Source: JBGZFC01 sp964346495 (GTDB taxonomy: Bacteria; Bacteroidota; Bacteroidia; Bacteroidales; Dysgonomonadaceae). From it: a DNA stretch of 33,421 nucleotides. The translations under genes and the position numbers were made by a program. Position 1 is the stretch's first letter. Every line of letters begins with the position of its first letter. This document shows, in pieces, positions 24,721 through 31,720 of this stretch. Below the pieces are notes generated by a model. The model was not told where the DNA came from and did not search any database. It saw only the letters and a program-made list of their open reading frames with translations. The stretch spans positions 1 through 33,421 of the forward strand of contig CAYFUW010000011.1 in assembly GCA_964346495.1 (NCBI GenBank), read 5' to 3'.

Positions 24721-25715
24721 TTTTTAACATCATATACCTCCACTCCCAACGCCTTCTTCATCTCTTCCCGCAAAGTATCGGAATCGAGAAGGATGCCGTT
24801 TGGCGAAAGTGGATTTACAGTTACTGCAATCAGTTTGCTTCGCAATAGGCTGTATATCGAATTACCACCTTTTAAATAAGAATTGAACTCTCTTTGCGAA
24901 ACAAATATTTTGCTAAAATCGTTGACGATAAGCTCCACATTCCTATTTTGCATTCGCAGGAATGAGAATAACTTATCGCTCACTGCTCCCGAAACGAACA
25001 GTCGTGTTCCGAATCGGAAAATATCTTTTTCTCGTTTATCGAGCAGAAACACCGATGGGATTTCCAAATCGTGTATATTTTCCTGCTCATCAATTGCCCA
25101 AATTCCCTGCGTTAATGGTTGCAGTTTTAGGGCTAAATCGTCGTCAACATTTGGCAACTCGATAAGCTGTTTTACAAACTCTGTTTTGCGCACCAATTTC
25201 GGAATATTTGCCGAAAGTGCCGCACCTGTTGCCAAAATCATCGCATCGGTAACGGCAGGCGATGCAAGACTTAATCGTGACAAAGCACCGTCAACAATGG
25301 TGGTTTGTACACCATACCGTTCCATTTCTGCAATAAGTTTTCGGATTTCGGCTGTTTCAGCCGGACCCGATAAAATAGCCTTTCCTTCCGTTATTGCCCG
25401 TGCTGTAACCAATCGACCCAAAGCTGTTTTTTTTTCGCTTACATCTAAAATTTCGGCAGTCAATCTCTTTTGAAGGTAGTGGACTTCCGAAGTAACAAAA
25501 ATTACTCCTTTCGGAATAACTATTTCGGGTTTAGATGTTCGCGTAACAACGTCCGTTTGCTCGCCATCAACTCCTATCGATGTAAAAGCGATTGACGCAT
25601 CCATTGTTTTCAATCTGTTCAGAACATAATTCAATGTCTCGGTCTTCCCGGTGTTCTTCTCCAAGCCAACAATAGAAACGCTTCGGTGCGATAATATGTT
25701 ATCTACAAAAGGCAA
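24702..25715 (-). CDS. kamB: P-loop protein KamB, partner of KamC in aminomutase reactivation
   Basis: A 337-residue protein with an N-terminal P-loop (VGLEKNTGKTET, 16-27). Later segments include GRLVTARAITEGKAILSGPAETAEI, QTTIVDGALSRLSLASPAVTDAMILATGAAL and FRFGTRLFVSGAVSDKLFSFL. It occurs next to kamC in lysine fermentation clusters and is now annotated as a lysine 5,6-aminomutase reactivase subunit; biochemical proof is limited as far as I know. The start is TTG at 25715: no ATG or GTG fits before the P-loop, and other KamB proteins begin with a similar MxFxDxxLSHxS. That TTG lies 10 nt from an inverted repeat, so the upstream region may have been replaced. The last five residues come from a GCCAA-type repeat. 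Confidence 0.85.
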   Translation of the reverse strand: MPFVDNILSHRSVSIVGLEKNTGKTETLNYVLNRLKTMDASIAFTSIGVDGEQTDVVTRTSKPEIVIPKGVIFVTSEVHYLQKRLTAEILDVSEKKTALGRLVTARAITEGKAILSGPAETAEIRKLIAEMERYGVQTTIVDGALSRLSLASPAVTDAMILATGAALSANIPKLVRKTEFVKQLIELPNVDDDLALKLQPLTQGIWAIDEQENIHDLEIPSVFLLDKREKDIFRFGTRLFVSGAVSDKLFSFLRMQNRNVELIVNDFSKIFVSQREFNSYLKGGNSIYSLLRSKLIAVTVNPLSPNGILLDSDTLREEMKKALGVEVYDVKKLAFGG

Positions 25716-25724
25716 AGTTATTTT

Positions 25725-25753
25725 GGATTTTAGATTTGGGATTTCGGATTTTG
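25725..25753. repeat. inverted-repeat end, kamB side
   Basis: The plus strand has GGATTTTA, then GATTTGGGATTTCGGATTT (25733-25751). It overlaps the stop codon of the four-helix-bundle gene (25730-25732), so that protein's last residues (NPKSQI) are encoded by the repeat. Confidence 0.7.
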
Positions 25754-26095
25754 TTTAGATTTCGCTGTTTTGATACTCGCTACAACAATTTTTAAAATCT
25801 CTTCCATTTCGGAATGTAATGGTTTAACTTTTTCAGGTTTATGATAAAGCTCCATTATCATTTCGAGCCAAAACAGTGTTTCATCCGCTTCTTCCTCTAC
25901 AATTGTCAGTTTATTGATGAAATCGGCAGTTGATTTTGCCCTACCTATTGCTCTGTAATTGGCTGCTACAGATGAAGCGGAACGCATTAATTGCTTTTCA
26001 AGAATAAAAAAACTACTCTTTCGTGGCAACTCATCACAAAAAAGGATGATATCTAATGCCGCTCTTTTGGTTCTTTGTTGCATTTCAAGTTTCAT
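25730..26095 (-). CDS. four-helix-bundle protein (S23 / 23S rRNA intervening-sequence family)
   Basis: A 121-residue, all-helical protein. The family signature is clear: LIxxEKQLMRSASSVAANYRAIGRAKSTADFINKLTIVEEEADETLFWLEMI (about 32-83 with the preceding helix). Family members were first seen as ORFs in intervening sequences of 23S rRNA genes and are abundant as orphan genes in Bacteroidota. The related Avd protein serves diversity-generating retroelements, but no reverse transcriptase is in this window. Its role is unknown. It has no link to lysine metabolism, sits between kamA and kamB, and is flanked by inverted repeats, so it is probably an inserted cassette. The C-terminal KSKQNPKSQI comes from the flanking repeat. 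Confidence 0.92.
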   Translation of the reverse strand: MKLEMQQRTKRAALDIILFCDELPRKSSFFILEKQLMRSASSVAANYRAIGRAKSTADFINKLTIVEEEADETLFWLEMIMELYHKPEKVKPLHSEMEEILKIVVASIKTAKSKQNPKSQI

Positions 26096-26129
26096 TGTAA
26101 AATACTTTAAATCAAAAAATCAACAATAA

Positions 26130-26159
26130 TTCCCAAATCCAAAATCCCAAATCGCAAAT
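26130..26159. repeat. inverted-repeat end, kamA side
   Basis: The plus strand carries AAATCCAAAATCCCAAATC (26135-26153), the inverted partner of 25733-25751, followed by GCAAAT. It ends 2 nt before the kamA stop codon on the plus-strand map. Confidence 0.7.
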
Positions 26160-26161
26160 AT

Positions 26162-27394
26162 TTAATGTTCGTTACGTTTATGGCGTGCTAACTCTTTTGG
26201 CTCAATAGATAGTTTTTCACCTGCCAATAGAGCAGCAACACCCTCGTTTTTACCGGCGCAATCTTCGCAATGACACTCAGCAACATAGTCTTCCGGCTCG
26301 GTGTATGTACTCAACACACCTTCGTAGTTTCTAACCACCACTCTATTTGGCGATTGCGATACCATATAAGTTGGCATAACCGGAATTTTTCCACCACCGC
26401 CCGGAGCATCTACCACGAACGTTGGAACCGCGTAACCTGATGTATGTCCGCGCAAACTTTCAATAATTTCGATACCTTTTGATACAGGTGTACGGAAATG
26501 CCCGATACCCATTGATTGGTCGCAAACATATATATAGTATGGACGTACACGGATTTTAACCAACTCATGTACTAACTTTTTCATCACGTTTGTACAATCG
26601 TTTACACCACGCAACAGTACCGATTGATTTCCTAAAGGAACACCTGCATTTGCCAGTTTAGCACAAGCTGCTGCCGATTCAGGTGTGATTTCGTTCGGGT
26701 GATTGAAGTGTGTATTTAACCAAATTGGGTGATATTTTTTCACCATTTCGCAAAACTCATCTGTAATACGCTGTGGCATAACCACCGGAGTACGAGTTCC
26801 GAAACGAATGATTTCTACGTGCGGAATAGTACGCAAACGCTTCAAAATATATTCGATACGGTCATCGCTCATCAAAAGAGCATCACCGCCCGAAAGCAAT
26901 ACGTCGCGTACTTGCGGAGTGCGTTCGATATATTCTATTGCTTTCTCGATACGCTCAGTTGGTGAAGCCGCATCTTTTTGTCCTGCAAAACGACGACGTG
27001 TACAGTGACGACAGTACATAGCGCACATATCAGTGATTAAGAAAAGTACACGATCAGGATAGCGATGTGTAAGTCCGGGTACGGGCGAGTCGCTATCTTC
27101 GTGCAACGGGTCTTGCAAGTCGGAAGGACTTACGTGCAACTCGTTGATAGTCGGAATTGACTGTTTACGAATAGGGTCATGTGGGTTATTTGGGTCAATC
27201 AAACTCAAATAGTAAGGCGTAATTGCCATACGCAATGTTTTGAGTGATTCACGCACGCCATTTTCTTCTTCCGGCGTTAGTTGGATATATTTCTTTAAAT
27301 CATCCAACGTTTCAATACGATTTTTCACTTGCCATTTCCAATCGTTCCATTGTTCATCGGGAATGTGTGAAAAAAATTGGCGAGATTTAGTCAT
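26162..27394 (-). CDS. kamA: lysine 2,3-aminomutase
   Basis: A 410-residue radical SAM enzyme that converts L-lysine to beta-lysine, the first step of lysine fermentation. The Fe-S ligands are C124, C128 and C131 (CAMYCRHC). The PLP lysine is K336 in PGGGGKIP. The substrate-binding aspartates D292 (CDQSMG) and D329 (VVDAPG) are visible, as are the C-terminal zinc cysteines (CHCEDC) and C267. All match the Clostridium subterminale positions with an offset of one, as I recall them. This set of residues separates it from the shorter EpmB type. The gene lies between kdd and the inserted four-helix-bundle gene. Confidence 0.97.
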   Translation of the reverse strand: MTKSRQFFSHIPDEQWNDWKWQVKNRIETLDDLKKYIQLTPEEENGVRESLKTLRMAITPYYLSLIDPNNPHDPIRKQSIPTINELHVSPSDLQDPLHEDSDSPVPGLTHRYPDRVLFLITDMCAMYCRHCTRRRFAGQKDAASPTERIEKAIEYIERTPQVRDVLLSGGDALLMSDDRIEYILKRLRTIPHVEIIRFGTRTPVVMPQRITDEFCEMVKKYHPIWLNTHFNHPNEITPESAAACAKLANAGVPLGNQSVLLRGVNDCTNVMKKLVHELVKIRVRPYYIYVCDQSMGIGHFRTPVSKGIEIIESLRGHTSGYAVPTFVVDAPGGGGKIPVMPTYMVSQSPNRVVVRNYEGVLSTYTEPEDYVAECHCEDCAGKNEGVAALLAGEKLSIEPKELARHKRNEH

Positions 27395-27409
27395 ATCTGT
27401 TTTATTTTT

Positions 27410-27481
27410 GATTTTAGATTTTGGATTTACGAATTACGATTTAATAATGACACATTCGACTTCAATCATAAATCGCAAATC
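27410..27481. repeat. ATTTACGARTTACGATT-family repeat filling the kdd-kamA gap
   Basis: 27410-27441 matches 20745-20776 at 31 of 32 positions, in the same orientation. The far end carries AAATCGCAAATC (27470-27481), an inverted GATTTGCGATTT; the related GATTTGCGAT string occurs at the kamA-side end of the four-helix-bundle unit (26150-26158). The unit covers most of the 110-nt gap, which has no ORF. Confidence 0.75.
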
Positions 27482-27504
27482 AAAAAAATAGTTATGTTTA
27501 TTAT

Positions 27505-28545
27505 TTACGCGTATAATTCCGTAAAAATATTTCTTAGTTTTTCGCTTTCACGCAATAGTTGAAGTGTAATTTCAGCATGTCCGCGAGTATAACCGTTACC
27601 TACAATCATAGTAACGTCGCTGCCAACACCTTCTGCACCAAGAGCTGCTTTAGTAAAGCTTGTAGCCATCGAGAAGAAATAAACCACACCACAATCTTTA
27701 GTGATAAGGATGCTTGTCATTTCTGTGTCCGGAATATTCACGTTATTGATTGTAACGTCAGCTAATTGTCCGTTTGTAAGTTCTTCTATTTTCTCTAATA
27801 CAGGAACCGGTTGTGTAGCATCAGCAGGGAATACGTGGTCGCAGAAACCAAGATCCATCAAGCGGTCAGTACTTCTCTTAGAGTGAGTGATACCGATTAC
27901 TTTTCCGGTTACACCTGCACGTTTTTTAGCTTCGTAACAGCAAAGCATTCCCGATTTTCCACCTGCACCGATAACAACAACAGTATCGCCCGGTTTTACC
28001 AATTTTGCAGTTTGTGCAGGTGCACCTGCAACGTCAAGTGCCGATAATGCAAGGTTTTCTGGCAAATCAGCTGGAATTTTAGCATAGATTCCACTTTCGA
28101 AAAGAATAGCTTTACCATCTATATCAACCTGGTCAACATCGTCACGAATCTCTTTAATTTTGTCGATACGAAGTGGTGTAAGCGACAGTGAAACAAGAGT
28201 AGCGATTTTGTCGCCCACTTTCAAATCTGTTTTACCGATTAGAGCATCACCAATTTTCTCTACAGTTCCCAAAAGCATACCGCCCGAACCAGTCCATGGA
28301 TTACGGTGTTTACCTTGTTTTTCCACGATATCGAACATAATTTCTTTAATTTTCTCGTGGTCGCCACCGGCTCTTGTCGAAATATCGGCAAACGATGCCG
28401 AGTCGATATTAAGAGTTTGTACGTCGATAAGAATTTCGTTATCGTAAATCTCATCCATATTGTTGTCGATTTTGTTTGCCGGTTGTGGCAATACACCTTT
28501 CGGTTCGATGACACGATGCGTGCCGTACTTGTTTCCTTTTTTCAT
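27505..28545 (-). CDS. kdd: 3,5-diaminohexanoate dehydrogenase
   Basis: A 346-residue NAD-dependent dehydrogenase of the Kdd family. It oxidises L-erythro-3,5-diaminohexanoate to 5-amino-3-oxohexanoate. The N-terminus MKKGNKYGTHRVIEPKGVLPQ and the internal ILIDVQTLNIDSASF, GTVEKIGDAL and GDKIATLVSLSLTPL are typical. The Rossmann motif is VVVIGAGGKSGMLCCYEAKKRAG (about 188-210), followed by GKVIGITHSKRSTDRLMDLGFCDHVFPADA. It is the first gene of the block, with 588 nt upstream without genes, where the operon promoter should be. The next enzyme, the cleavage enzyme Kce, is absent here. Confidence 0.95.
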   Translation of the reverse strand: MKKGNKYGTHRVIEPKGVLPQPANKIDNNMDEIYDNEILIDVQTLNIDSASFADISTRAGGDHEKIKEIMFDIVEKQGKHRNPWTGSGGMLLGTVEKIGDALIGKTDLKVGDKIATLVSLSLTPLRIDKIKEIRDDVDQVDIDGKAILFESGIYAKIPADLPENLALSALDVAGAPAQTAKLVKPGDTVVVIGAGGKSGMLCCYEAKKRAGVTGKVIGITHSKRSTDRLMDLGFCDHVFPADATQPVPVLEKIEELTNGQLADVTINNVNIPDTEMTSILITKDCGVVYFFSMATSFTKAALGAEGVGSDVTMIVGNGYTRGHAEITLQLLRESEKLRNIFTELYA

Positions 28546-28752
28546 TTTTGGGTCTTTTTTATGTTTAGTATTTATAGTTTGTATATGTTTTTTATCTAAT
28601 AAAATAACAAAATAAATGACTTTTCCTTATGATTTCCTGCCTAATTCCAGAATACACCCTGATAATTAAGCACATAAAGAATTAATTAGCAATTTTAAGT
28701 TATTAAATAACTGACAGATTACTAATAATTTTACAATGGTACTTCCAACCTA

Positions 28753-28760
28753 CAAAGTTA
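28753..28760 (-). promoter_or_regulatory. candidate -7 element for the kdd-kam operon
   Basis: On the minus strand TAACTTTG (28760-28753) matches TAnnTTTG. It would give a leader of about 200 nt before the kdd ATG at 28545. No well-spaced -33 element is seen. Confidence 0.3.
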
Positions 28761-29020
28761 CTGAATTTTCTTTCAAAACTGAATAGTTTTTCAAAGAATT
28801 TGGCAAAACATTTCAAGAAAAACGATTAGAATTAGAAATAATATTAAAAAAGTCACAAAAATCACGACATGTCACGCAAAACAAAGCAATAGCTTACATA
28901 ACTTCATTTTCTGAAATTATGAATTTTACTTTTCTACTCAGAAAAACAATTTTCTTATTACATTCTCATATAGTTTTATCAAATAAGTCAAAAATTGAGA
29001 GATAATAAAATAAATCTCTG

Positions 29021-29028
29021 TACCTTTG
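29021..29028 (+). promoter_or_regulatory. candidate promoter of the TIM-barrel/cobUTSC operon
   Basis: TACCTTTG matches TAnnTTTG, with TTG at 28995-28997 about 23 nt upstream (slightly long). The leader before the ATG at 29134 would be about 100 nt. Confidence 0.55.
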
Positions 29029-29133
29029 TAGGTTGAGAGCGTAGCACAATCTGCCACTATACAGCTATTATTCAACACTATAAGCAATTAGCTATTTGCT
29101 CTAACAACAAAAACAAAAGCCACTTTCTTTTTA

Positions 29134-29919
29134 ATGAAAACAGGAATTTATTTTTGGTTCGGCTACAACATTGACCACATCGAAAGACTCAAGATGATAA
29201 AAGATGCTTCTTTTGACGCTATTATGCTTTGGTGGGGCAATGAACTCGAAGATTATAAAAAGATAAAATGGGAGCTGCCCGAACTTGCGTCTAGTTTTGG
29301 ATTGAAAATTGAGAATGTGCATGCTCCTATTTTAGAGGCAAATAGTATTTGGCTAAATGACATAAACACTACTGATATATTACAAAAATATAAACAATCA
29401 ATTTTAGATTGTGCCGAACTTGAGATACCGACAGTAGTTTTACATTTAACAGATAAAAAACCAGATTTTGAACCCACAACTACCGGATTGGATAATTTTA
29501 AAAGACTGGTTGATGTAGCAGAAAAAACAGGTGTGAATATCGCGATTGAAAATAACGGAGATGCTGATTTATTAGAATATCTGTTCTCCAATATTGAGTC
29601 TGAAAGATTGGGATTTTGCTACGACAGCGGACACGAAAACTACTATAATAAAGGTTACAATTTTCTGGATATCTATCATGATAAGATATTTGCACTACAC
29701 CTGCATGATAATGACGGAACTGACGATATGCACGCTATTCCGGGTGATGGGAACATTGACTGGAAACATATTTCAAACAAATTAAAAGAGATTCAATACA
29801 ATGGCGTAATATCGTTAGAAATTATCAGAGAATGTAGCAATTGGTACACTGATATTTATGCCGAAGATTTTTTGAAAAAGGCAAACAAAAGAGTAAAAGA
29901 AATTTTCAATATTTCTTGA
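29134..29919 (+). CDS. xylose isomerase-like TIM-barrel protein (sugar phosphate isomerase/epimerase family)
   Basis: A 261-residue protein of the AP_endonuc_2/xylose isomerase-like TIM-barrel family. Metal-binding or catalytic segments typical of the fold are visible: ENVHAPI, VVLHLTD, IAIENNG (metal-ligand glutamate), FCYDSGHENYY, FALHLHDNDG and VISLEIIRE (final glutamate). Members isomerise or epimerise sugars or act on inositol derivatives; the substrate is not evident. It heads the operon and ends 9 nt before cobU. A role linked to cobalamin is possible but unproven. It is not a known nucleotide-loop gene. Confidence 0.82.
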   Translation: MKTGIYFWFGYNIDHIERLKMIKDASFDAIMLWWGNELEDYKKIKWELPELASSFGLKIENVHAPILEANSIWLNDINTTDILQKYKQSILDCAELEIPTVVLHLTDKKPDFEPTTTGLDNFKRLVDVAEKTGVNIAIENNGDADLLEYLFSNIESERLGFCYDSGHENYYNKGYNFLDIYHDKIFALHLHDNDGTDDMHAIPGDGNIDWKHISNKLKEIQYNGVISLEIIRECSNWYTDIYAEDFLKKANKRVKEIFNIS

Positions 29920-29928
29920 TTTATTTTT

Positions 29929-30438
29929 ATGAAAAAGATAACATTAATAACAGGCGGACAGCGTTCGGGAAAGAGCAGTTATGCACAAAAATTGGCTCTC
30001 TCTCTTTCAAAAAATCCTGTATATTTAGCCACTTCGCATGTATGGGATGAAGAGCATGCACAGAGAATTGAGAGGCACAAAAAAGACCGTGGCACAGAGT
30101 GGATAAATATTGAAGAAGAGAAATATTTGAGCAAGCACTCTCTTGAAGGGAAAACCATTCTTATAGATTGTGTTACGCTTTGGGCAACCAATTTTTTCTA
30201 CGATTTACAGGCAGATACCGAACAAGCTTTGGTTGAGCTAAAAAAGGAGTTCGATTTGTTTACAAAACAAAATGCACATTTTATATTTGTAACAAACGAA
30301 ATTGGAATGGGTGGTATGTCCGAAAACGACTTGCAACGAAAATTTGCCGATTTACAAGGTTGGCTAAATCAATATATTGCATCAAAAGCTGATGAGGTTA
30401 TCCTGATGGTTTCAGGAATAAATGTAAAGATAAAATGA
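29929..30438 (+). CDS. cobU: adenosylcobinamide kinase / adenosylcobinamide-phosphate guanylyltransferase
   Basis: A 169-residue enzyme of the CobU family. It phosphorylates adenosylcobinamide and then makes adenosylcobinamide-GDP. The P-loop is TGGQRSGKSS (8-17). The guanylated histidine is H50 in RIERHKKDRG. LIDCVTLWATN, FVTNEIGMGG and the terminal VSGINVKIK are typical. It works with CobT, CobS and CobC encoded downstream to assemble the nucleotide loop. A 238-nt gap with a REP-like element separates it from cobT, so cotranscription through the hairpins is uncertain. Confidence 0.96.
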   Translation: MKKITLITGGQRSGKSSYAQKLALSLSKNPVYLATSHVWDEEHAQRIERHKKDRGTEWINIEEEKYLSKHSLEGKTILIDCVTLWATNFFYDLQADTEQALVELKKEFDLFTKQNAHFIFVTNEIGMGGMSENDLQRKFADLQGWLNQYIASKADEVILMVSGINVKIK

Positions 30439-30478
30439 TGTTATTAACAATATGTCATAGTAAAATATTTATCTATTA

Positions 30479-30600
30479 CCACGAGTTTTAACTCGTGGGC
30501 AAAACGTCATCAAAAACAGGGCTTTAGCCCAAGATTATTTGTTTAAATTTTGGCTAAAGCCTAATTAACTGAATATTAACCCACGACTTGAAAGTCGTGG
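30479..30600. repeat. four-palindrome REP (BIME-like) element between cobU and cobT
   Basis: Two outer hairpins, CCACGAGTTTTAACTCGTGG (30479-30498) and CCACGACTTGAAAGTCGTGG (30581-30600), are perfect 9-bp stems. Between them lie GGGCTTTAGCCC (30519-30530) and GGCTAAAGCC (30552-30561), each self-complementary and also able to pair with each other. I recall very similar CCACGACTT...AAGTCGTGG plus GGGCTTTAGCCC modules as dispersed repeats in Bacteroidota. The sequence differs from the RAYT-linked REP at 4652, so a different transposase should mobilise it. Confidence 0.85.
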
Positions 30601-30676
30601 AAACTGATTTAGTCTTTTAGCAAATAAATGATAGAAATAAATAAGAAAATGATATATAATCACTAAAAAAGTAATT

Positions 30677-31714
30677 ATGAAAAGCTTTTTAATAGAAAAA
30701 CCGAACCAAAAAATTAAAGCAGCAATACAAGATAAAATCGACAATCTTACAAAACCAAAAGGTTCACTTGGCAGATTGGAAGAGTTGGCACTTCAAATAG
30801 GGCTAATTCAACAAACACTCTCGCCTACTCTCGAGAATCCGCATCACATCGTTTTTGCAGGCGACCACGGCATCGCAGAAGAAAAAGTTAGTCTTTCGCC
30901 ACAAGAAGTAACCTATCAGATGATTGAAAACTTTTTGATTGGCGGAGCAGGTATCAATTTCTTAGCCCGACAACACAATTTCAAAATGAAAGTTGTTGAT
31001 GCAGGCGTAAACCACGATTTTCCTACCGACAGTGAAATAATTGACAAAAAAATTAGAAAATCTACCCGAAATTATCTGTACGAACCGGCTATGACTCGCC
31101 AAGAGATGGAGCAAGCCATAGAATACGGAGCGGAATGTACACAAATGTGTGCCGATAACGGATGTAACGTTATTGCATTCGGCGAAATGGGTATAGCCAA
31201 CACATCGTCATCATCGCTTTGGATGACATATCTGACAAATATTCCGCTCGACAAATGTATCGGAGCAGGTTGCGACCACACCGGAGCAATTGTTTCCCAT
31301 AAATACGATGTTCTGAGCCGATGCATGCAAAACTACAAGGGCGACACTTCAGTTGAAAGCATTATGCAACATTTTGGCGGTTACGAAATGGTAATGACAG
31401 TAGGAGCGATGCTAAAAGCTGCTGAACTGAAAATGGTAATTTTGATAGATGGATTTATCATGACAAGTTGCTTGCTGGCAGCATCCAAAATTGAGCCTAA
31501 TGTGCTTGATTACGCTATTTACGGACATTGCGGCGATGAAGCGGGACATAAACTACTGCTCGATTATTTGCAAGGAAAGCCTATTTTATCGCTCGGATTA
31601 AGACTTGGCGAAGGCAGCGGAGCAATTTGTTCTTACCCGATTGTTGAGTCGGCTGTACGCATGATAAACGAGATGAATTCGTTCAAAAAAATAGAAGTAA
31701 CCAAATATTTTTAA
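30677..31714 (+). CDS. cobT: nicotinate-nucleotide-dimethylbenzimidazole phosphoribosyltransferase
   Basis: A 345-residue enzyme that transfers phosphoribose from nicotinate mononucleotide to the lower-ligand base, giving alpha-ribazole phosphate. The family segments are LTKPKGSLGRLEELA, VFAGDHGIAEE, FGEMGIANTSSSS with E170, and GLRLGEGSGAI with the catalytic base E312. Length and start are normal. No gene for making dimethylbenzimidazole (bluB or bza) is in the window, so the lower ligand is probably salvaged or made elsewhere. The cobS gene starts 6 nt downstream. Confidence 0.97.
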   Translation: MKSFLIEKPNQKIKAAIQDKIDNLTKPKGSLGRLEELALQIGLIQQTLSPTLENPHHIVFAGDHGIAEEKVSLSPQEVTYQMIENFLIGGAGINFLARQHNFKMKVVDAGVNHDFPTDSEIIDKKIRKSTRNYLYEPAMTRQEMEQAIEYGAECTQMCADNGCNVIAFGEMGIANTSSSSLWMTYLTNIPLDKCIGAGCDHTGAIVSHKYDVLSRCMQNYKGDTSVESIMQHFGGYEMVMTVGAMLKAAELKMVILIDGFIMTSCLLAASKIEPNVLDYAIYGHCGDEAGHKLLLDYLQGKPILSLGLRLGEGSGAICSYPIVESAVRMINEMNSFKKIEVTKYF

Positions 31715-31720
31715 TTAAAT

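Larger units (their letters stand above)
25725..26159 (-). mobile_element. candidate mini-element: four-helix-bundle gene with 19-nt inverted ends
   Basis: GATTTGGGATTTCGGATTT (25733-25751, plus strand) and the reverse complement of 26135-26153 (GATTTGGGATTTTGGATTT) match at 18 of 19 positions and face each other around one complete gene. The unit starts 2 nt after the kamA stop and ends 9 nt before the kamB start. Removing it would leave an 11-nt kamA-kamB spacer, typical of the rest of the operon. This implies insertion into a pre-existing operon. No target duplication is obvious and no transposase is encoded, so mobility is inference. Confidence 0.5.
28546..29133. other. 588-nt AT-rich divergent intergenic region between kdd and the cob operon
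   Basis: No ORF, RNA gene or repeat of the other families was seen. It must hold the promoters of both the kdd-kamA block (minus) and the cob block (plus). The candidates are 28753-28760 and 29021-29028. The long spacer leaves room for regulator sites. I see no convincing cobalamin or lysine riboswitch. Confidence 0.6.

Noticed and set aside
24883..25473. Long plus-strand open frame (196 codons) opposite kamB
   Set aside because: It is antisense to a well-supported gene, with Ser/Asn-rich composition typical of a shadow frame and no recognisable domain.
20745..27481. Repeats at kam junctions as a CRISPR array
   Set aside because: Copies are far apart, separated by complete genes, vary in orientation, and have no regular spacers or cas genes.
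29029..29133. Possible cobalamin riboswitch before the cob operon (GCCACT at 29053-29058)
   Set aside because: Only this short string fits. The rest of the conserved core and the needed length of about 180-200 nt after the predicted transcription start are missing.
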